Shown here: positions 7,923 to 15,483 of the stretch, piece after piece | How positions within the stretch are numbered: position 1 is the first letter of the stretch | How the letters are laid out: every line of letters starts with the position of its first letter | Source of the DNA: Ruminococcus flavefaciens | Lineage (GTDB): Bacteria; Bacillota; Clostridia; Oscillospirales; Ruminococcaceae | Assembly (NCBI GenBank): GCA_004554385.1 | Contig: SFMO01000122.1 | Span: 1 to 28,730 of the forward strand | Length of the DNA stretch: 28,730 bases | Direction of reading: 5' to 3' | Position numbers and translations under genes: made by a program | Notes under the pieces: model-generated | Told to the model about the DNA's origin: nothing | Databases searched by the model: none | What the model saw: the letters and a program-made list of their open reading frames with translations, nothing else

Positions 7923-8762
7923 TCACTTTACCTCCTTGAACAGATTGCAGGCTTCTTCGTAAGCATGGCGCTCGAAGGGCTTATACATAGCACCTCTTGC
8001 CATAGCTTCGTCGAAATCGATAAGATGGCCGTCGAATTCGGGACCGTCAACGCAGGCGAACTTTGTCTCTCCGCCTACTGTCAGACGACAGCCGCCGCAC
8101 ATTCCCGTGCCGTCTATCATAATGGGGTTCATGGAAGCAACAGTTGGTATCTCATATTCCTTAGTGAGACGACAGACGAACTTCATCATGATAAGAGGAC
8201 CGATTGTGATGACTCTGTCATACTTCTCGCCGCTTTCGATGAGCTTCTTGAGGGCATCTGTTACCAGTCCCTTTTCGCCTGCTGTGCCGTCATCTGACAT
8301 GAGTACGAACTTAGAGCTTGAAGCCTTGAATTCGTCCTCAAGGATAACTAAGTCCTTGTTTCTGAAGCCGACTATAGAATGCACCTCAACGCCAAGGTCG
8401 TGGAGCTTCTTTGCAACAGGGTAAGCGATAGCACAGCCAACGCCGCCGCCTACGACAGCCACCTTTTTGAGGCCTTCTGTCTCTGTAGCTCTTCCGAGAG
8501 GTCCGACGAAATCCTGAAGGCAGTCGCCCTCGTTAAGGTGATTGAGCTTTTCTGTAGTAGCGCCTACTATCTGGAAAATAATAGTAACTGAACCGCTCTG
8601 GCGGTCAAAATCAGCGATAGTGAGAGGAATACGCTCACCATCAGCGTCTGTTCTTAAAATAATGAACTGTCCGGGCTCAGCCTTTCTTGCTACCTTAGGA
8701 GCGTTGATACGCATAAGTGTAACAGTAGGATTGAGGCTTCTTTTCTCAAGAATTTCAAACAT
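7923..8762 (-). CDS. nfnA: NADH-dependent ferredoxin:NADP+ oxidoreductase, small subunit NfnA
   Basis: A 279-residue ferredoxin-NADP+ reductase-like subunit, related to PyrK and to sulfide dehydrogenase subunit B. An FAD-binding beta-barrel spans residues 1-95 (with RIPLTIAD at 44-51), and the NAD-binding half starts at AVVGGGVGCAIAYP (102-115). The [2Fe-2S] motif DGTGMCGGC supplies C222, C225 and later C237, with Asp217 in the place where NfnA proteins are known to use an acidic ligand. The start is ATG with GGAAGG upstream. It is the first gene of the operon, and its length and motif spacing fit NfnA better than PyrK, since no pyrD is adjacent. Confidence 0.88.
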   Translation of the reverse strand: MFEILEKRSLNPTVTLMRINAPKVARKAEPGQFIILRTDADGERIPLTIADFDRQSGSVTIIFQIVGATTEKLNHLNEGDCLQDFVGPLGRATETEGLKKVAVVGGGVGCAIAYPVAKKLHDLGVEVHSIVGFRNKDLVILEDEFKASSSKFVLMSDDGTAGEKGLVTDALKKLIESGEKYDRVITIGPLIMMKFVCRLTKEYEIPTVASMNPIMIDGTGMCGGCRLTVGGETKFACVDGPEFDGHLIDFDEAMARGAMYKPFERHAYEEACNLFKEVK

Positions 8763-8845
8763 AGTCCATACCTTCCTTGCGAATAGATTTACAGCACAGG
8801 AGCTCTCTGTGATATCCCCATTGACTCCGACAGATACAGGTGCTG

Positions 8846-8862
8846 TATTGATATATTCAATA
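8846..8862. promoter_or_regulatory. Operator-like palindrome at the nfnAB-rex start point
   Basis: TATTGA-TATAT-TCAATA, a perfect 6-bp inverted repeat around an AT-only centre. It begins at the last base of the -10 box and covers the expected start point on the minus strand, the classical place for a repressor. It lacks the TGTTAA/TTAACA arms of a canonical Rex box. Confidence 0.5.
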
Positions 8863-8890
8863 TTATATCACACAAAACCATGTTGCACAA
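8862..8890 (-). promoter_or_regulatory. nfnA-nfnB-rex promoter
   Basis: On the minus strand a perfect -10 TATAAT (8862-8867) sits 17 bp from a poor -35, TTGTGC (8885-8890). A strong -10 with a weak -35 is typical of promoters that need an activator, and paired palindromes lie just upstream. The leader to nfnA is about 90 nt. Confidence 0.65.
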
Positions 8891-8900
8891 ATATAACAGC

Positions 8901-8928
8901 GGAATATCGATATTCCAATATCGATATT
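8901..8928. promoter_or_regulatory. Two tandem copies of palindrome AATATCGATATT
   Basis: Two exact copies of the perfect 12-bp palindrome AATATCGATATT stand at 8903-8914 and 8917-8928, separated by CC; the first extends to a 16-bp palindrome GGAATATCGATATTCC. Their centres are 14 bp apart. Relative to the predicted nfn start they cover about -46 to -73, an activator position. The protein that binds is unknown; the LysR regulator encoded just upstream is a candidate by proximity. Confidence 0.6.
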
Positions 8929-8956
8929 CAAGTGGCAAATCCCACCTTGACAATTA

Positions 8957-8976
8957 CCTGACAAAGGCTTGTCAGG
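8957..8976. other. Hairpin in the lysR-nfnA gap
   Basis: CCTGACAA/TTGTCAGG, a perfect 8-bp stem with the tetraloop AGGC. It lies between the lysR terminator candidate and the tandem palindromes. It has no U-run on either strand; it may be an additional protein site or a simple RNA stem. Confidence 0.4.
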
Positions 8977-9003
8977 GGAGGAAATGTATGGGAATTACAA
9001 GAA

Positions 9004-9024
9004 AAGGCGGCTTAAAGCCGCCTT
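9004..9024 (-). terminator. Probable intrinsic terminator after lysR
   Basis: A perfect 9-bp GC-rich stem, AAGGCGGCT with AGCCGCCTT and a 3-nt loop, about 70 bp past the lysR stop. On the minus strand it is followed by TTCTTGTAATT, a weak U-run, so termination may be partial. Confidence 0.6.
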
Positions 9025-9092
9025 GGATATTTATGATTTGTACAGTCATGTGACATTCTTTTCAGAAATAGCTTCATGCCAATTCGCATATA

Positions 9093-10043
9093 TCACTTGT
9101 ATTCTGCAAAGGCACTCTCATTTCTTACCTCATACAGACGATTTACCAGCTTCAGCTCGTTCTCCGAAAGCTTGTGTCCCGAGGTGTAGATGAGCATATC
9201 CTTGAAGCTGTTATCGGGAAAGGCACACTTTCTCTGCACCAGACCGTACTTTCCGCAGAGACTCGCAGGCATAGGCGAGTCCAGCATGAATGCCTGAGGC
9301 ACAGTCAGCAGGAAGTCCAGAGCGCTTCCTCGGTCGTACATACAGACCTTTCTGACAGGAACATCGTCGGGACGGTTTGCGGCATAGAGCTTCTCAACGG
9401 CTCCCGGCACATACGGCACCGCGTCATCGCCCTGTCCAAGCTCGGTATAGTTGCAGGAGAGGTCAGCATATGTGATGTGTTCAGCTCCTGCGGCAGGATG
9501 CTCGGCGGACATTACTGCAAGCATCTCGAATTCCCAGAGGAGCTTGCTGTCCAGGTTCTTTTCTGCAAGGAAGTCGGTGAAGTACTTCTCGTGGGCTGTG
9601 TTATAACGTATAACGCCGAAATCATAACCGTTTTCGCGGACATTCTCGATGGTTCTGAGAGAATTTGTCTCACAGAAGAATATCTCCATATCCTCGGGAG
9701 TATTCAGTGAAGCGATATACTCCGAAAAAGCCTTCGATATATAGCCCGTTCTCGGAACGGATATGCGCAGACGGCTGTTTTTCGGCTTATCAGGAGAGTG
9801 TATAGCCTCCATATTGTCTATCTGGATAAGTATCTGCTTGGCATAATCAAGAAATTTCAGCCCCTGGTCTGTGGGGATAACGCCCTTTGACGTACGTCTG
9901 AATATAGTTATTCCAAGCGTACTTTCAAGCTCTTTGATAGCCTTGCTCAGATTAGGCTGAGCCATGTAGAGATTTTCTGCCGCCTGAGTGATGGAACGTG
10001 TCTTTTCTATCTCAACAGCGTATTTGAAGTGCAGTGTATTCAT
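9093..10043 (-). CDS. LysR family transcriptional regulator
   Basis: A 316-residue LysR-type regulator. The winged helix-turn-helix occupies residues 1-60, with SITQAAENLYMAQPNLSKAI as helix-turn-helix and the family's wing signature FRRTSKGVIPTDQG. A linker helix follows (about 62-88), then a two-lobed effector-binding domain to residue 300. The inducer is not predictable. The start ATG has AAAGGATG upstream. It follows the acetyltransferase gene by only 20 bp in the same direction and stands upstream of, not divergent from, nfnA, which is unusual since LysR genes mostly face their targets. Possible targets are its own operon or nfnAB-rex. Confidence 0.92.
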   Translation of the reverse strand: MNTLHFKYAVEIEKTRSITQAAENLYMAQPNLSKAIKELESTLGITIFRRTSKGVIPTDQGLKFLDYAKQILIQIDNMEAIHSPDKPKNSRLRISVPRTGYISKAFSEYIASLNTPEDMEIFFCETNSLRTIENVRENGYDFGVIRYNTAHEKYFTDFLAEKNLDSKLLWEFEMLAVMSAEHPAAGAEHITYADLSCNYTELGQGDDAVPYVPGAVEKLYAANRPDDVPVRKVCMYDRGSALDFLLTVPQAFMLDSPMPASLCGKYGLVQRKCAFPDNSFKDMLIYTSGHKLSENELKLVNRLYEVRNESAFAEYK

Positions 10044-10063
10044 GGTCCAGTCATCCTTTCATG

Positions 10064-10735
10064 TCAGTTTATACGATGTATCTCAAGTCTCCTTGACTTT
10101 GGCTTTTCAGCAGGGGCTTCGGGCTTTTTCAGCTCGGGCATATTGATCTCGGGCTTCTCTGTTACTTCAGCTATTTCCGAAGCCTCAAGAGTTCTTATGG
10201 GCACACAGGGATTTCCGGCGGCTACACAGTTTGCGGGAATATCCTTGGTAACAACGCTTCCTGCTCCGATAACTGCATTGTCGCCGATGGTAACTCCGCC
10301 TATTACATTAACTCCGCCGCCTATCCAGACATTATTGCCGACTTTTATGGGCTTTGCGTATTCAAGCCCCTGATTTCTGAGATTGGCATCAATGGGGTGT
10401 TCTGCGGAATAGAATCCGCAGTTAGGACCGATAAAGACATTATCGCCGAAGACTACCTCAGCACAGTCAAGGATGACCAGATTGTGGTTTGCGTAGAAAT
10501 TTTCTCCGATGATGATATTATAGCCGTAATCGCAGAAGAAATTCGGCTCGATAACGGTATTCTCGCCTCTCAGGGCAACAAGACTGTCCAGTATCCTCTC
10601 GCGCTTCTGAAAGTCGTTGCACTCAACGGCATTGTACTCGGCGCAGAGCTTCTTAGCCTTGATCCTCTCGTTGAAGAGCTCTCTGTCATTTGAATTGTAA
10701 AGCTCTCCTGCCTGCTGTTTTTCCTTTTCGGTCAT
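10064..10735 (-). CDS. Sugar O-acetyltransferase (maltose/galactoside acetyltransferase family)
   Basis: A 223-residue left-handed beta-helix acetyltransferase of the Maa/LacA type that moves acetyl groups from acetyl-CoA to sugar hydroxyls. The N-terminal Mac segment reads MTEKEKQQAGELYNSNDREL, followed by hexapeptide-repeat coils including GENFYANHNLVILD, the active-site region with the histidine in FYSAEHPID, and IGGGVNVIGGVTIGDNAVIGAGSVV. A start 7 codons further upstream is open, but GGAGGG stands just before the chosen ATG. Odd feature: about 34 residues after the usual end form a Pro/Lys/Glu-rich tail (PELKKPEAPAEKPKSRR) not typical of the family. It sits 47 bp after ddl. Confidence 0.9.
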   Translation of the reverse strand: MTEKEKQQAGELYNSNDRELFNERIKAKKLCAEYNAVECNDFQKRERILDSLVALRGENTVIEPNFFCDYGYNIIIGENFYANHNLVILDCAEVVFGDNVFIGPNCGFYSAEHPIDANLRNQGLEYAKPIKVGNNVWIGGGVNVIGGVTIGDNAVIGAGSVVTKDIPANCVAAGNPCVPIRTLEASEIAEVTEKPEINMPELKKPEAPAEKPKSRRLEIHRIN

Positions 10736-10782
10736 TTTAAACCCTCCATTCATCAATTTATGATCGCGTATCGATGCTTATA

Positions 10783-11970
10783 TTATCTCTTGCTGCCCTT
10801 TGAGCCAAAGCTTCCTCCCATTGAAAGGATATTGGTATCAAAGGTATAGCTTATCTTTTCGCCCTGTCTGTAGCGCTTGAGAGCGAGCTGGATAAGTCTT
10901 TCCAGAAGCTCTGTATACTTGACGCCCTTTGGTTCCCAAAGGTAGAATGCAAGAGAGCCCGGGATAGTGTTTATCTCGTTTATGTATATCTTTTCTGTAG
11001 CCATATCTATCATGAAGTCGATACGGGTAACGCCGTTGAGACCAAGATAGCGGAATGCATCTACAGCAGTCTTTCTGATGAATTCGTCCTGCTCTGTAGT
11101 AATGTCAGCAGGTATCTTTCTCTTGAGGGTAGCCATACCCTTGCTGCCGCCCTTTCCGCCGCCGACATACTTCTGGTCATAGCTGAGGATATCGTCGCCG
11201 CTTGCCTGTACAGGCTCTTCACATACGGAAGCCTCTGCGGACTCGCTGTCACCTGCAACTGCACAGTTTATTTCCTTGAGCTGAACAACGCATGGCTCAA
11301 TGAGGATACGGTCAGCAAATTCGAATGCCTCCTCGATAGACTTGATAAGGCTGTCTCTGTCCTTGCCCTTTGAGATACCGACGCTTGAACCGAGATTGAT
11401 AGGCTTTACGATAACAGGATAACCGAACTTCTTCTCGACCTCCTCAACCATTCTGTCCATTTCGTTTATCTCATACGAGGAGAAACGGCAGCAGTCAAGC
11501 ACGGGGAAACCTGCGTCCTTGAGGAGTATCTTCATAACGAACTTATCCATACCAACAGCAGAAGCCAGAACGTCACAGCCTACATAGGGCAGATCAAGAG
11601 TCTGTAAATATCCCTGAAGAGCGCCGTCCTCGACATTTGTGCCGTGAACGATAGGGAAAGCAACGTCGATATCGGAGATGACATTGGAGCCGAACATCTT
11701 CTTTTTCAGGCTCTGAAGCTGTACCTTGCCCTCTGTACTGCGGACAAATACGCACTCTGTTGATTCGCTGAGCAGAGCAGGAATGTCCTTGAAGCTGTTG
11801 ATGTCCAACATTTTTTCGCTTGTGAAAAATTCGCTCTTTTTGGTCATATAAACGGGGATAATGTTGTACTTTTCCTTATTTATGCTTGCCATAGCCTGAA
11901 CCGCCGAGATGACTGATACCTCGTGCTCAACGCTTCTTCCGCCGAAAAGAACTGCAAGATTGATCTTCAT
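10783..11970 (-). CDS. ddl: D-alanine--D-alanine ligase
   Basis: Ddl joins two D-alanines with ATP, giving the dipeptide that MurF adds to the peptidoglycan precursor. Seen in the 395-residue protein: the N-terminal motif GGRSVEHEVSV (10-20), the ATP-grasp fold with VIVKPINLGSSVGISKG (187-202), and the metal-binding EINTIPGS (332-339). The omega-loop region carries YDQKY with Tyr268, the residue type seen in D-Ala-D-Ala rather than vancomycin-resistance D-lactate ligases. It is longer than E. coli DdlB because of an insertion around residues 240-285, including a Gly/Lys-rich GGGKGGSKG stretch. The start has AAGGAG upstream. It follows murF on the same strand across a palindromic element. Confidence 0.95.
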   Translation of the reverse strand: MKINLAVLFGGRSVEHEVSVISAVQAMASINKEKYNIIPVYMTKKSEFFTSEKMLDINSFKDIPALLSESTECVFVRSTEGKVQLQSLKKKMFGSNVISDIDVAFPIVHGTNVEDGALQGYLQTLDLPYVGCDVLASAVGMDKFVMKILLKDAGFPVLDCCRFSSYEINEMDRMVEEVEKKFGYPVIVKPINLGSSVGISKGKDRDSLIKSIEEAFEFADRILIEPCVVQLKEINCAVAGDSESAEASVCEEPVQASGDDILSYDQKYVGGGKGGSKGMATLKRKIPADITTEQDEFIRKTAVDAFRYLGLNGVTRIDFMIDMATEKIYINEINTIPGSLAFYLWEPKGVKYTELLERLIQLALKRYRQGEKISYTFDTNILSMGGSFGSKGSKR

Positions 11971-11990
11971 TGTAATTTCTCCTTTTATTT

Positions 11991-12107
11991 AATGCATAAT
12001 TCATAATTCATAATGCATAATTAATTGTATTCGCTTCGCTCATATATTTGATTTCTCGCCGTAAGGCGACACCATAATTATGAATTATGCATTCATAATT
12101 ATGCATT
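11991..12107. repeat. Small palindromic AT-rich element (MITE-like)
   Basis: A 117-bp stretch in which both ends begin, reading inward, with AATGCATAATT and are built from permuted ATGCATAATT and CATAATT units (left arm 11991-12022, right arm 12074-12107). The centre is less AT-rich and includes the small stem TCGCC-GTAA-GGCGA. It ends 2 bp before the murF stop codon and fills the murF-ddl gap. This is the shape of a miniature inverted-repeat or RUP-like element that could fold into a long hairpin in the transcript. No transposase or clear target duplication is visible. Confidence 0.6.
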
Positions 12108-12109
12108 GA

Positions 12110-13786
12110 TCAATAGTTGTCGGGCAGGTCGTTTTCAAGAAGAACTATCTTCTTCTTGTCTGTCTGATACGCATTTACGTGGGCGAGAGCCTCATTAAGA
12201 CTGTCCGCAACGAAAACGTTGTTCATATCGTAGCCTGCGTCCTTGATACCGTTGTATATGGGAACTGTCTGGTTCTTGCCAACGAGAACTATATGGTCAC
12301 AGGCTTTTGCAGCCTCCTGACCGAACTCAAAGTTGAGCTCTTCCTGTTTTGCGCCAAGCTCTACCATACCCGGGGTAACAAGTATGCGGCAGGCATCGAA
12401 AAGTCCCAGAACACCCAGTGCTGCGCGGCAGCCGTTTGGATTTGAGTTATATGCGTCGTCGATAAAGGTCATATTTCCGCCCTTGTCGAGAAGCTGTAAT
12501 CTGTGGGGAACTGCGGCGATACGCTTGACGGGAAGTGTGAGCTTTTCAAGGGAAATGCCTGTGCCGTGAGCGTAGGCGATAGCGCCGAGGACGTTCTGTA
12601 CGTTGTGCTCACCGAGGAGCTTCATTGAGAAGCGCTGTGTCTCGCCGTTTGGAGCAGTTACCGTGAACTCCGTGCCTCTGTCGGAAACAGAAATATCAGT
12701 TGCGCGGTAGTGGTTACCCTCCTGAAGTCCGTAAAGAACTGCATTGGGGTACTCGGGAGCCTTTTTGCGGATAAGCTCGTTGTCGCCGTTGAGGTATATC
12801 TTACCGCCCTTAGCCTTAACGTGATCAGCAAGCTCGAACTTGGTATTGAGCACGTTGTCGATAGAGCCGAAAGTCTCTAAGTGCTGAGGACCAACGGAAG
12901 TGATGATGCCATCATGTGGATCTGCAATGCCGCAGAGCTCCTTTATCTCGTGAACTCGTCTTGCACCCATTTCACAGATGAAGTATTCGTGAGTAGGCTT
13001 TAAGTCGCGGCGGATAGTTATTGTAACTCCCATTGGAGTATTGAAGCTCTCGGGAGTTTTCAGCGTGTTGTACTGAGAATTGAGAAGCTCGTCAAGATAG
13101 AACTTCATGCTGGTCTTGCCGTAACTTCCTGTGATACCCACCTTATGAAGTGTGGGGCACTCGGAGAGTATGCGCTTTGCGTCGTTGATGTACCAGTTCT
13201 GTACTGCCTTTTCCACGGGCTTGTTGATGAGATTCGAGAGCGGAACAAGTATTGGTGTGAGGTACAGAGCAGAGCCTGCCAGTATATATGGCAGAGCCGT
13301 TATGAACCATGCAATTCTTGGATCGTACACGAAAGTTTTTGTTGTTAAGGTAGAAGTATCTTTAACGCTGTGGGCAACAGTGTCTACCTGTACAAATGAC
13401 TTTCCGTTAAGAATTGCTATGACATAGAATATTGCAATAAGTATGCCGAAGGTTATCATCATGCGCTTCATACGGGCTGTGTACACAAGAGGCTTTTTGA
13501 ACTTCTTGCCCGGCTTGTTGAGCAGGGCTATTATGGCGTTGAAGAAGCAAAGCACAATTATAAGAGCTGCTGCGAGTCCTTTTTTATGCTGAAATGGAAT
13601 GAGAAGAAACTGCGCACAGAACAGCACCGCAGGCAGTATATAGCGCCTTGCATTCTTTTTCATCCAGCGTGAATGCTCGGGAGTCTTGTAGCCGTTGAGC
13701 TGAAGCATATGGAACTCTCTCAGTCCGAGGAATACCGTTGCAGTCAGCGCAATGACCGCATATATTATCCATAAAACCAAATTCAT
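12110..13786 (-). CDS. murF: UDP-N-acetylmuramoyl-tripeptide--D-alanyl-D-alanine ligase, membrane-anchored form
   Basis: A 558-residue Mur ligase that adds D-Ala-D-Ala to the UDP-MurNAc-tripeptide. Unlike the classical soluble MurF, residues 1-190 hold about five membrane segments (near 4-21, 50-66, 71-90, 108-126, 158-181). The ligase part follows: the P-loop GITGSYGKTS at 217-226, the substrate motif TPESFNTPMG at 244-253, GPQHLETFGS near 299-308 and the late DDAYNSNP motif. This N-terminal membrane form is common in Clostridia. The chosen ATG has AGGAG upstream; an open frame 118 codons longer overlaps the upstream hydrolase in another frame and is spurious. It lies 14 bp after the hydrolase and before ddl. 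Confidence 0.92.
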   Translation of the reverse strand: MNLVLWIIYAVIALTATVFLGLREFHMLQLNGYKTPEHSRWMKKNARRYILPAVLFCAQFLLIPFQHKKGLAAALIIVLCFFNAIIALLNKPGKKFKKPLVYTARMKRMMITFGILIAIFYVIAILNGKSFVQVDTVAHSVKDTSTLTTKTFVYDPRIAWFITALPYILAGSALYLTPILVPLSNLINKPVEKAVQNWYINDAKRILSECPTLHKVGITGSYGKTSMKFYLDELLNSQYNTLKTPESFNTPMGVTITIRRDLKPTHEYFICEMGARRVHEIKELCGIADPHDGIITSVGPQHLETFGSIDNVLNTKFELADHVKAKGGKIYLNGDNELIRKKAPEYPNAVLYGLQEGNHYRATDISVSDRGTEFTVTAPNGETQRFSMKLLGEHNVQNVLGAIAYAHGTGISLEKLTLPVKRIAAVPHRLQLLDKGGNMTFIDDAYNSNPNGCRAALGVLGLFDACRILVTPGMVELGAKQEELNFEFGQEAAKACDHIVLVGKNQTVPIYNGIKDAGYDMNNVFVADSLNEALAHVNAYQTDKKKIVLLENDLPDNY

Positions 13787-13800
13787 ATTTATCTCCTGAT

Positions 13801-14574
13801 TCAATCTTCTATTTTCATAAAGCTGCACATTACGCGGTTGAATGTGAACTGCTGCTCTAAGAATGAATAATGTCCTGCATTTTCCAGCTTTACAAGACCT
13901 GCGTCGGGAATGAGCTTCTCCATTTTCTCGCCGTCGGAAAGCGGTGTGGCAGTATCGTTCACGCCCCATACAAGGAGTGTGGGAGCCTTGATATTGGGCA
14001 GATACGGCTCTAAGTCCTCGTTTACCACCTTTACCATTACCTGACGCATCATAGGTGAAGCTGCGGCGTAGTCGGCGCTGCCCATTTTTTTGCGGAAGTT
14101 CTCCAGAGCGTCGGGGAATATCTTCTTTACTATGCCCCATGAAAGGACTGTTCTGCCCAGCTTGTAGTAGCGTGTGCGCCAGCTCTTTTTATTGGACTTT
14201 GGCGGCATAATGCCTGCGCTGTCCACCAGAATGACCTTAGTTACCTTGAAGGGCAGGTCATCGCGGTTGTGCATCTTGATGATAACGCGTCCGCCGAAGC
14301 TGTGACCGAGAAGCATAACTTCCTTTGTATCGTAGTCCTTGAGAAAGTCGATGACGAACTGCACATATGAGCTTACGTCCCATACCTCTTTTGGCTCGTC
14401 GCTCTTGCCGAAGCCCGGCATATCCATAGCAACGACCTTGTACTTCTTTGAAAGAAGCTCCATCATATTGGCAAAAAGGGTGATATTGCTGCCCCAACCG
14501 TGGAGCAGTACGATAAGGTCGCCCTCGCCCTTTTCTTCGTAGTTTATCTTTAAACCATTAACTGTTTTTATCAA
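13801..14574 (-). CDS. Alpha/beta hydrolase
   Basis: A serine hydrolase of the alpha/beta fold, 257 residues from the start used here. The oxyanion-hole motif LLHGWGSN, nucleophile motif GHSFGG (Ser92), Asp207 in GVNDTA and His235 in NAGHYSF form a complete catalytic triad. A helical cap (about residues 125-180) contains several basic residues. The substrate is not predictable. Start choice: the frame opens with GTG at 14589, but nothing like a ribosome binding site precedes it, while a TTG at 14574 has GGAG 9 nt upstream; I prefer TTG. It is the first gene of a run including murF and ddl, so a role at the envelope is possible but not shown. Confidence 0.88.
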   Translation of the reverse strand: MIKTVNGLKINYEEKGEGDLIVLLHGWGSNITLFANMMELLSKKYKVVAMDMPGFGKSDEPKEVWDVSSYVQFVIDFLKDYDTKEVMLLGHSFGGRVIIKMHNRDDLPFKVTKVILVDSAGIMPPKSNKKSWRTRYYKLGRTVLSWGIVKKIFPDALENFRKKMGSADYAAASPMMRQVMVKVVNEDLEPYLPNIKAPTLLVWGVNDTATPLSDGEKMEKLIPDAGLVKLENAGHYSFLEQQFTFNRVMCSFMKIED

Positions 14575-14650
14575 CTCTATTATCTCCACATATTTATTTT
14601 ATGTTATATATCATATACGGCATACAGCCGCAAATATACATATATAATTT

Positions 14651-14679
14651 ATTATATCACTTACGGTATTTATTGTCAA
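14651..14679 (-). promoter_or_regulatory. Promoter of the hydrolase-murF-ddl cluster, full consensus
   Basis: On the minus strand TTGACA (14674-14679) and TATAAT (14651-14656) are separated by 17 bp. The -35 begins one base after the U-run of the preceding terminator, so the two transcription units are packed without spare DNA. Confidence 0.88.
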
Positions 14680-14680
14680 C

Positions 14681-14710
14681 AAAAAAATCGGGCGGCAGTT
14701 AAGCCGTCCG
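14681..14710 (-). terminator. Intrinsic terminator of the sigma/anti-sigma operon
   Basis: On the minus strand an 8-position stem with one A-C mismatch (14703-14710 with 14689-14696, 6-nt loop) is followed by ATTTTTTT. It lies 14 bp past the anti-sigma stop codon. Confidence 0.85.
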
Positions 14711-14723
14711 AATAACTTCATTA

Positions 14724-15440
14724 TTATTCTTTAACAGTTTTCTGATAGAGTTCCCAGAGGTCGATAGTTTCTGTTTTATCGCGGTAATGGATAGTTAGGG
14801 TTGAGCCTTCTTTTACGTCGTTTGTTCCCCATGAATACTGATTAGGGTATTCACCGCGGTCATCAAAAGGCAGCTTTATAACAGGATATATCCAGATATG
14901 ATAATCGTTTACGCCCTTGTCATTGACGAAATATTCAGTGCGCTCGTTTGTGCAGCTGCAATCGCCCTCGAATTCAAAATCTATCCATTTTTCATTTTTT
15001 ACTTTTACGCCGTCGGGAATGGGGTAGAAGTCATCGCCGAACTCAGAGCGGTATTCATAAATATAGCTGCCGTCTTTATCACGTTCTTCACTCTCTACGC
15101 AGTATGATTTCACTTCCTTTGCAGTCACGGTATAATGCAGCTTATCTGAGCTTATGGGGACAACTCCCCAGAAAACAAACATGAATACACCGGACAGTAC
15201 GGCGGCTGTGCCGATAACAGCGGCTATGATTTTCAGTGCAGTGCGCTTTTTTACCTTTTTCAGCGGTTTTACGTCCGTTTCGGGGACTTTTATATTATCT
15301 TCCTTGTTGTTCATGCTCTCATAGACAGCATTGCATTCCTCGCACTCATGGAGGTGCTTTTCTATTTCTTCGTTGCTGTCCTGAGATGTAAGTTTGTCGC
15401 AGTACAGCGGCAAAAGGTCTCTGATTATATTGCATTTCAT
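14724..15440 (-). CDS. Anti-sigma factor with zinc-finger (zf-HC2) domain and one membrane segment
   Basis: A 238-residue membrane protein. The N-terminal cytosolic part has the zinc-binding anti-sigma signature H29-x3-C33-x2-C36 with Cys3 and Cys14 upstream (MKCNIIRDLLPLYCDKL). A lysine-rich stretch (60-67) leads into one membrane segment at about 70-93. The outside part of about 145 residues has no recognised domain and carries SCDCT-like cysteines (CSCTN), so it may sense an envelope signal. The preferred start is ATG with AAAGGAG upstream; a frame 22 codons longer overlaps the sigma gene and lacks that site. Position and domain order make it the likely antagonist of the sigma factor encoded 43 bp upstream. 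Confidence 0.9.
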   Translation of the reverse strand: MKCNIIRDLLPLYCDKLTSQDSNEEIEKHLHECEECNAVYESMNNKEDNIKVPETDVKPLKKVKKRTALKIIAAVIGTAAVLSGVFMFVFWGVVPISSDKLHYTVTAKEVKSYCVESEERDKDGSYIYEYRSEFGDDFYPIPDGVKVKNEKWIDFEFEGDCSCTNERTEYFVNDKGVNDYHIWIYPVIKLPFDDRGEYPNQYSWGTNDVKEGSTLTIHYRDKTETIDLWELYQKTVKE

Positions 15441-15447
15441 AAGATCG

Positions 15448-15480
15448 CTCCTTTCAATGTAGGGGACGGCGAGGCGTCCA
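15448..15480 (-). other. Hairpin between sigma and anti-sigma genes
   Basis: The 43-bp gap holds GGACG/CGTCC around a 6-nt loop (GGACGGCGAGGCGTCC). The adjoining TGTAGGGGACGGC resembles GTAGGGG-headed intergenic repeats known from clostridial genomes, from memory only. It could adjust the sigma to anti-sigma ratio. Confidence 0.4.
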
Positions 15481-15483
15481 CCG

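Noticed and set aside
8969..9193. Small plus-strand gene starting near 8984 behind GGGGAGG
   Set aside because: The frame crosses the terminator stem of lysR and runs antisense into lysR; the protein has no plausible composition.
13787..14140. N-terminal extension of murF by 118 codons
   Set aside because: It overlaps the hydrolase gene in another frame, is rich in Arg and Gly without structure, and the chosen ATG has its own AGGAG and begins the membrane segment.
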